Positions 4,895 through 8,476 of a DNA stretch of 8,476 nucleotides are shown in pieces. The stretch's first letter is position 1. Every line of letters starts with the position of its first letter. The stretch is taken from NCBI GenBank assembly GCA_937894515.1, contig CALCRH010000253.1:1-8476 (forward strand), written 5' to 3'. This DNA is from an uncultured Clostridia bacterium (GTDB taxonomy: Bacteria; Bacillota; Clostridia; Oscillospirales; Oscillospiraceae). The notes under the pieces were generated by a model. That model worked only from the letters and a program-made list of their open reading frames with translations. It was not told the origin of the DNA and did not search any database. The translations under genes were made by a program, and so were the position numbers.

Positions 4895-5329
4895 ATGAGT
4901 ATTGTAATCAGAAGAATGAATGGGGATGACAAAAAAGCGCTTTTTGATCTGTTGTCAGACCCATTGGTCATGCAATTTCTCGAAGAACCGTATTCGGAAA
5001 AGAAAACCGAGCAATTCCTTTTGTCTGCCGGACTCAGTTCCGATCCGTTGATTTATGCGGTAGAAAAGGAAAGTGAATTTGTCGGTTACGTTATTTATCA
5101 CGATTTTGATGAAAACAGTCTTGAAATCGGCTGGGTTTTGGCTCCGAAATACTGGGGAAAAGGAATTGCCTCTTTTTTGACGGAACAAATGATAGCCAAG
5201 TCAAAAACCTCCGGAAAACAGTTAGTTATAGAGTGCGTTCCGGACAATGACGTAACAATACATATAGCGGAAAAATACGGCTTCAGGAATGAAGGACTGC
5301 ATGACGGACTCCTTCGGTTTCGTTTGTGA
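4895..5329 (+). CDS. GNAT-family N-acetyltransferase
   Basis: This 144-aa protein is a complete GNAT enzyme. The opening IVIRRMNGDDKKALFDLLSD is typical of RimJ/RimL-like members; IGWVLAPKYWGKGIASFLTE holds the acetyl-CoA loop (W87-G-K-G-I-A92); ECVPDNDVTIHIAEKYGFRNEG is motif B. The acceptor substrate is unknown. It is not closely similar to the first GNAT in this window beyond the shared fold motifs, so the two appear to be separate acquisitions rather than a duplication. GGAG (4883-4886) precedes ATG 4895 with 8-nt spacing. Module copy 7 starts 18 bp after the stop, making this a one-gene unit. Confidence 0.9.
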   Translation: MSIVIRRMNGDDKKALFDLLSDPLVMQFLEEPYSEKKTEQFLLSAGLSSDPLIYAVEKESEFVGYVIYHDFDENSLEIGWVLAPKYWGKGIASFLTEQMIAKSKTSGKQLVIECVPDNDVTIHIAEKYGFRNEGLHDGLLRFRL

Positions 5330-5369
5330 GGAAAACTGTTCAGATATGACAATTACAACAGAAAAAACA

Positions 5370-5407
5370 GCATCCGACTTTGCCGCACGGGCAGAGACGG
5401 ATGTTTT
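5370..5407 (+). terminator. CATCCG hairpin terminator 7
   Basis: CATCCG-a-CTTTGCC pairs with GGCAGAG-a-CGGATG around loop GCACG, with one A-A mismatch and one G-T wobble; TTTT at 5404-5407. It is the best-paired hairpin of the set. Confidence 0.8.
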
Positions 5408-5417
5408 GCGTCTGGGA

Positions 5418-5446
5418 TTGACGAGGGTGGGGAGATGTGGTATAAT
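5418..5446 (+). promoter_or_regulatory. Promoter of nucleoside phosphorylase gene
   Basis: TTGACG at 5418-5423, 17-bp spacer, TATAAT at 5441-5446. Confidence 0.85.
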
Positions 5447-5482
5447 TCGTGTGGAGAAATAAAAATATGCGGAGGAAACAAT

Positions 5483-6235
5483 ATGAGCATAATAAATACA
5501 TTTGATTGTTCAGGGAAAGAGATTATTAAGGCAGAGAACAATGTATTTATGGTTGAAAACTTTCCCAAAACGATTATTGTGGCTTTTTCTGCGAAAGTCT
5601 GCGATATTTTCGTTAAGAAATACAATGCAAAAGAAATTGGAAGTTTGTATGCCGGACAGAAGTATCCTATTTTTCAATTTGAATATAACGGTAAACAATA
5701 TGGCTTTTTCAATTCAATCATAGGTGGTGCAGGTGCAGCGGCTCAATTAGAAGAATTGATTGCGCTGGGAGCAGAGAAATTCCTGTATTTTGGTTCCTGT
5801 GGAGCATTGGATAAGGCAATTGCAGAAGGGCACCTGCTCGTACCAACAGAAGCGTACAGAGATGAGGGCGTAAGCTATCATTATGCAGAACCTTCCGACT
5901 ATATAAAGATAAAATCTGCTCAAAAGTTAATTGATGTCTTTGAAGAAATTCAGATACCGTATAATACTACGAAAACGTGGACAACTGATGCGTTTTACAG
6001 AGAAACCGACAATAACCTGAACAAACGAAAAAGTGAAGGGTGCGGTGCTGTTGAGATGGAATGTGCCTCTATTATGGCTGTTGGACAATTCCGTCAAAAA
6101 GAGGTGTATCAATTCTTATATGCTGCGGATTGTTTAGATGAAAGTAGTTGGAATAAACGTGTGCTTGGGAATATGCCAACCGATTTAAGAGAGAGGATAA
6201 TTGTAATTGCAACAGAACTTGCATGCAGATTATAA
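5483..6235 (+). CDS. Nucleoside phosphorylase-family protein
   Basis: A 250-aa member of the PNP/UDP phosphorylase family (PF01048 type), which cleaves nucleosides with phosphate to a free base and ribose 1-phosphate. Visible landmarks are the phosphate/ribose loop F-G-S-C-G-A-L-D (103-110), the RDEGVSYHY base-site segment (126-134), and A189-V-E-M-E-C-A194, whose E-M-E binds the ribose. The segment AADCLDESSW (214-223) places an Asp near the base site. The length is normal for the family. Whether the substrate is uridine, a purine nucleoside or a nucleoside antibiotic cannot be decided. ATG 5483 follows GGAGG (5471-5475) by 7 nt; the frame upstream to 5435 is module sequence. It is a single-gene unit, AT-rich compared with the 616-2032 operon. 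Confidence 0.85.
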   Translation: MSIINTFDCSGKEIIKAENNVFMVENFPKTIIVAFSAKVCDIFVKKYNAKEIGSLYAGQKYPIFQFEYNGKQYGFFNSIIGGAGAAAQLEELIALGAEKFLYFGSCGALDKAIAEGHLLVPTEAYRDEGVSYHYAEPSDYIKIKSAQKLIDVFEEIQIPYNTTKTWTTDAFYRETDNNLNKRKSEGCGAVEMECASIMAVGQFRQKEVYQFLYAADCLDESSWNKRVLGNMPTDLRERIIVIATELACRL

Positions 6236-6253
6236 TTAGTCGCATTACTCTTA

Positions 6254-6320
6254 CCTTGTCGGGATAATCACAACTGAACAAAACAGCATCCGACTTCTTA
6301 GCTGGATGTTTTTGCGTCTG
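6254..6320 (+). repeat. Intergenic module copy 8, lacking module promoter
   Basis: Contains CCTTGTCGGGATAATCACAACTGAAC and a shortened CATCCG hairpin, then GCGTCTG. Similarity stops there; the TTGACG/TATAAT pair of the module is missing and the regulator gene uses an unrelated promoter about 50 bp further on. Confidence 0.85.
6286..6313 (+). terminator. Short CATCCG hairpin terminator 8
   Basis: CATCCGAC pairs with GCTGGATG around TTCTTA, with a G-T wobble and the same A-C mismatch seen in other copies; T5 follows. Confidence 0.7.
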
Positions 6321-6369
6321 ATTCAACCAACAGTCGAAAAAACCGTCAACCAAATAGAAAACCGTTCCA

Positions 6370-6398
6370 TTGACCTTTGCGTGTCTGTCCTCTATAAT
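6370..6398 (+). promoter_or_regulatory. Promoter of XRE-TPR regulator
   Basis: TTGACC at 6370-6375, 17-bp spacer, TATAAT at 6393-6398. Spacer and downstream sequence are unlike the module promoters. Confidence 0.8.
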
Positions 6399-6403
6399 GT
6401 AAG

Positions 6404-6415
6404 TGTAAGCTTACA
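6404..6415. promoter_or_regulatory. Perfect 12-bp palindrome, candidate operator
   Basis: TGTAAGCTTACA lies directly after the -10 box, over the expected transcription start. An extra TGTAAG half-site (6398-6403) abuts it. The position suits repression, possibly autoregulation by the XRE protein, but this is inference. Confidence 0.55.
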
Positions 6416-6437
6416 AAAAATAATTTGGAGGCATGAA

Positions 6438-7523
6438 ATGGAACTAAATAAAACGATTTTTTCTCTCAGAGGCGAAAAAGGATATACACAGGAACGGCTC
6501 GCCGAAATGCTCGGTGTATCGACTGCCGCAGTCTCGAAATGGGAAACGGGCAACGCTTATCCCGATATTATGCTGCTCCCGAAGATTGCGGAAATATTCG
6601 ATGTTTCCGTCGATTATCTTCTCGGCTATGATATGACAAGCAAAAAAACGGTCGAGGAAATCGTCGCACAGGCAAACGAATTACGTCGTGAGCTGAAAAA
6701 TGATGAGGCAGAAGCTCTGATCGAACACACACTGGCGCGCTATCCAAACAATATGAGGCTCAGATTCGAGCTTGCACGTCATCGTTTTGTCAATGCAAGA
6801 TATAAGAAAAAAGCCGAGCGGGACACACTGCTTTCCGAAGCTGAAAATGATTTTCTCTATATATCCGAGCATGATGATAACAAAGCCCGCCGCGACTGGT
6901 CTTTGAATTATCTGACAACGATCAGCTTGATTCGCAAAGACTATATAAAAGCGACGGAATACAATAATATGCTGCTCGACACGAAAGGACTGTACCCGAG
7001 GGTTACGTCAGCCGTGATACGAATGAATCAATCTCACGACGAAAAGGCATTGAACGAGGCAAGAGATGTTTTGTACGGCTGTGTGTATGAGGGTTCTCTG
7101 ATTCTCCCGTGGATCACGTCATATTACATGGAAAAAGAAGATTACGACGCTGTTATTAAAGAGAATCTTCGAGCTGTCAAAGTCTTTGAGAGGTTTTCCG
7201 ATGTTGGCTGGATATACGAAACGCTGTCCGAATGTTACGAAGTGATAGCGCTCGCATACGCATATAAAAAGGATTATGACAGTTGTCTCAATAGTCTTGA
7301 AAAAGCTTGTGAAAACGCTGTCATTTACGATAAACAGGGGTATCAAACCACTTATAATGTCTATGATACTGCGTATGATATTGCGATTGAGGAAGATAAT
7401 CACTCATTTTGCCGCTCCATGCTTGATGCGTTGGCATCTTCGGAACGTGATATCTATGCACCCATTCGTGAAACGGAGCGATATATAACCATAATCACAA
7501 AACTGCAAGACGCAGACAACTGA
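6438..7523 (+). CDS. XRE-family regulator with TPR-like C-terminus
   Basis: A 361-aa protein. Residues about 5-62 form a Cro/C1-type helix-turn-helix (GYTQERLAEMLGVSTAAVSKW, then YPDIMLLPKIAEIFDVSVDYLLG). The remaining ~290 residues are helical repeats of TPR character (RYPNNMRLRFELA, YIKATEYNNMLL, ERFSDVGWIYETLSECYEVIALAYAYKKDYDSCLNSLEKA). The layout is common in Firmicutes regulators that sense peptides or protein partners, but no ligand can be inferred. ATG 6438 starts MELNKTIFSL; TTTGGAGG at 6425-6432 is 5 nt away, and ATG 6433 is out of frame. The TGA stop falls within the CAACTGAAC segment of module copy 9. It has its own promoter and palindrome and may control itself; there is no evidence that it controls the cassettes. 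Confidence 0.9.
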   Translation: MELNKTIFSLRGEKGYTQERLAEMLGVSTAAVSKWETGNAYPDIMLLPKIAEIFDVSVDYLLGYDMTSKKTVEEIVAQANELRRELKNDEAEALIEHTLARYPNNMRLRFELARHRFVNARYKKKAERDTLLSEAENDFLYISEHDDNKARRDWSLNYLTTISLIRKDYIKATEYNNMLLDTKGLYPRVTSAVIRMNQSHDEKALNEARDVLYGCVYEGSLILPWITSYYMEKEDYDAVIKENLRAVKVFERFSDVGWIYETLSECYEVIALAYAYKKDYDSCLNSLEKACENAVIYDKQGYQTTYNVYDTAYDIAIEEDNHSFCRSMLDALASSERDIYAPIRETERYITIITKLQDADN

Positions 7524-7531
7524 ACAAAACA

Positions 7532-7577
7532 GCATCCGACTCCACGGTGATCATATCACTCCCGAGCCGGATGTTTT
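7532..7577 (+). terminator. CATCCG hairpin terminator 9
   Basis: CATCCG (7533-7538) pairs with CGGATG (7568-7573), A-C mismatch next, then an inner arm GTGAT-cat-ATCAC; TTTT at 7574-7577. It would end the XRE transcript about 10 bp after its stop. Confidence 0.8.
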
Positions 7578-7627
7578 GCGTGTGAACGGCTGCAAACGTT
7601 GCGGAAAATGCGCGGGAAAATAAAAAC

Positions 7628-7666
7628 ATCACCGTATGGGTGTACGCCTGCACGGTGATTTTGCTT
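7628..7666. terminator. Second hairpin, copy in module 9
   Basis: ATCACCGTA (7628-7636) pairs with CACGGTGAT (7651-7659) with one A-C mismatch; the inner GGGTGTACGCC part is identical to the copy at 3249. A run in front and TTTTGCTTT behind. Confidence 0.6.
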
Positions 7667-7695
7667 TGAATACAAAAAACGGATTGATATGGAAA

Positions 7696-7729
7696 AATGA
7701 TAAAGCTCAGAAAACGTGGAGTTATCATT
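7696..7729 (-). terminator. Intrinsic terminator overlapping stop of reversed gene
   Basis: On the minus strand AATGATAACTC (7729-7719) pairs with GAGCTTTATCATT (7708-7696) with a 2-base bulge, followed by TTTCC. The left arm contains the TGA stop codon of the 7725-8348 gene. Confidence 0.6.
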
Positions 7730-8348
7730 TCAATGATGCTCTCCATTCGTTTATCATATAATTTACTTCTTCCGCAGTCATTTTTGATGCAAAGTCCCAC
7801 GCTTTTGGAAAATGAGTTTTGATAAAATTCGATTGATCTTTTTGAGACAAATTATCAGACGGAATCAATAATTTTTGCATATGAATTGCTCGGACAATTT
7901 GTTTGAATATTTTATTTTTCTTGTCATCAGAGAGCTGATTATAACGCTTAACAATAATATTACCTAGTGACTCCTGTTTAACAATCTCGTCATATACGTT
8001 ATCGATTTGAGTCTCTTTTTCAACTTTAACAGGAATATCAGAAGTAAATACACCTTTCATGTGAGTGGGAGCAATTGCGTTATTGTCTTCGCCACATTCA
8101 TATATACTTCCTTTTATGTTGTTGTAAAAATCAAAAAGCATATTATCAAAATGCTCGATAAATACTACTTTGTTATCTTCATTCTCGCTGAATGAAACCC
8201 ATTTATAAGAGCGGTTCCATATGTATAGCAAAGCAGTACAATAATTTGGCGTAAAACATATCACAGGTTTAGATATTGCATTTCCTTTTGTCGAAAAAGG
8301 TTTCAATTGTTTGATATTCTGTATTTGAGTTCCGTGATAGAGTATCAT
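7725..8348 (-). CDS. Conserved hypothetical protein with LYHGT motif, possible ADP-ribosyltransferase fold
   Basis: This 207-aa protein starts MILYHGTQIQNIKQLKPFST. The L-Y-H-G-T at residues 3-7 is the NAD-site histidine motif of several ADP-ribosyltransferase-type folds (PARP-like, Tpt1-like). It continues with KPVICFTPNYCTALLYIWNRSYKWVSF, FIEHFDNMLFDFYNN and GSIYECGEDNNAIAPTHMKGVF, which carry aromatic and acidic residues that could complete an H-Y-E/D site; which ones is a guess. The C-terminal helix-rich part (LGNIIVKRYNQLSDDKKNKI, then RAIHMQ) is unfamiliar. ATG 8348 follows AAAGGGG with 5-nt spacing and is preferred over in-frame ATG 8378, which lies within the shared leader. It may be an enzyme or a toxin; neither is shown. 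No partner gene sits next to it on the same strand. Confidence 0.7.
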   Translation of the reverse strand: MILYHGTQIQNIKQLKPFSTKGNAISKPVICFTPNYCTALLYIWNRSYKWVSFSENEDNKVVFIEHFDNMLFDFYNNIKGSIYECGEDNNAIAPTHMKGVFTSDIPVKVEKETQIDNVYDEIVKQESLGNIIVKRYNQLSDDKKNKIFKQIVRAIHMQKLLIPSDNLSQKDQSNFIKTHFPKAWDFASKMTAEEVNYMINEWRASLK

Positions 8349-8382
8349 ATTTCCCCTTTGAAAATTCAGTTTTATCATGATA

Positions 8383-8411
8383 ATTATAATCCCAAATCAT
8401 TCTTTTGTAAA
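8383..8411 (-). promoter_or_regulatory. Promoter of the reversed LYHGT gene
   Basis: On the minus strand TTTACA (8406-8411), 17-bp spacer, TATAAT (8383-8388), followed by TGATAAAACTGAATTT (8360-8375), the same leader motif as in the other reversed gene. Confidence 0.75.
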
Positions 8412-8448
8412 GTGGCGTTTGCCTGGCATTAAGATAATGCACAGTGAA

Positions 8449-8476
8449 AAGCCGTATGGGTGTACGCCTGTACGGT
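8449..8476. repeat. Third copy of second hairpin, cut by window end
   Basis: CCGTATGGGTGTACGCCTGTACGG matches the core of the hairpins at 3253 and 7632, in the same orientation. The left outer arm differs (AAAAG in place of CATCA). It means the reversed LYHGT unit has this element on both sides. Confidence 0.7.

Larger units (their letters stand above)
5348..5475 (+). repeat. Intergenic module copy 7
   Basis: Starts GACAATTACAACAG. It is nearly identical to copy 1 from the hairpin through the -10 box. The leader is degenerate (GAAATAAAAATATG) but is followed by GCGGAGG at 5469-5475. Confidence 0.85.
7515..7703 (+). repeat. Intergenic module copy 9, promoterless long variant
   Basis: GACAACTGAACAAAACAGCATCCGAC matches copy 8 on the left. 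After the hairpin it follows copy 4 (shared block with second hairpin, then ATTGATATGG-AAAA) and stops matching it at the GATAAA motif (7700-7705 region). The next gene is reversed, as after copy 4. Confidence 0.85.

Noticed and set aside
464..7577. Canonical integron attC sites
   Set aside because: I looked for RYYYAAC and GTTRRRY cores flanking the hairpins and saw none at consistent places. The resemblance is only in hairpin shape and array logic.
464..7703. CRISPR array
   Set aside because: Repeats are over 100 bp, variable, and separated by whole genes rather than short uniform spacers.
7693..7760. Start of a truncated forward GNAT (MIKLRKRGV...) resembling the gene at 2687
   Set aside because: Only about 20 bases resemble it, mostly AT-rich leader, and homology to GNAT does not continue.
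7725..8378. Toxin-antitoxin pair with the LYHGT protein
   Set aside because: No small partner gene overlaps or adjoins it on the same strand, so a pair cannot be supported.

Overview
The window looks like a chromosomal accessory region of a Firmicute, most likely a gut-type member of the class Clostridia. I infer this from strong GGAGG ribosome binding sites, consensus TTGAC(G)/TATAAT promoters with 17-18 bp spacing, short intrinsic terminators, and protein types I associate with that class (GyrI-like effector domain, TIGR04076, XRE-TPR regulator, HIT, GNAT). No taxonomic marker gene is present, so the assignment is tentative.

Layout. Bases 1-453 are the 3' end of a GyrI-like effector-binding protein. 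From about 464 to the window end, single genes or one short operon are separated by copies of one intergenic module: 464-605, 2052-2197, 2559-2678, 3124-3335, 4107-4220, 4729-4886, 5348-5475, 6254-6320 and 7515-7703. A complete forward module reads: tail motif (GACAAATCCCGGTTTG, often followed by TCGGGA); a CATCCG...CGGATG hairpin terminator flanked by A and T runs; GCGTCTG; a promoter; a leader motif (GACAAATCNGAATTTG); then GCGGAGG and the start codon. Genes in order on the plus strand are: HD-domain hydrolase, TIGR04076 protein and Cys-rich protein (one operon); a 115-aa protein; a GNAT acetyltransferase with a 3' frameshift in a C6 run; a HIT-family protein; a second GNAT; a nucleoside phosphorylase-family protein; and an XRE-TPR regulator. 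Two genes are reversed: an unknown 134-aa protein (3391-3795) and a LYHGT-containing, possibly ADP-ribosyltransferase-like protein (7725-8348). Before each reversed gene the module (3124-3335 and 7515-7703) has lost its promoter and instead carries a second hairpin block. A fragment of a nitroreductase gene with its own promoter (3890-4063) lies next to the first reversed gene.

Interpretation. The region behaves like a cassette array: unrelated small enzymes, differing in base composition, each with its own terminator, promoter and leader. It resembles an integron array in logic, but I could not find canonical attC core sites or an integrase gene. The leader motif is shared by genes on both strands and marks where similarity between units ends, so it is the best candidate for a cassette boundary. 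The genes do not form a single pathway. They look like a set of independently expressed small-molecule-modifying functions, apart from the three-gene operon at 616-2032. Whether the array is mobilised by a recombinase, by homologous recombination between modules, or is a static repeat family cannot be decided from this window.
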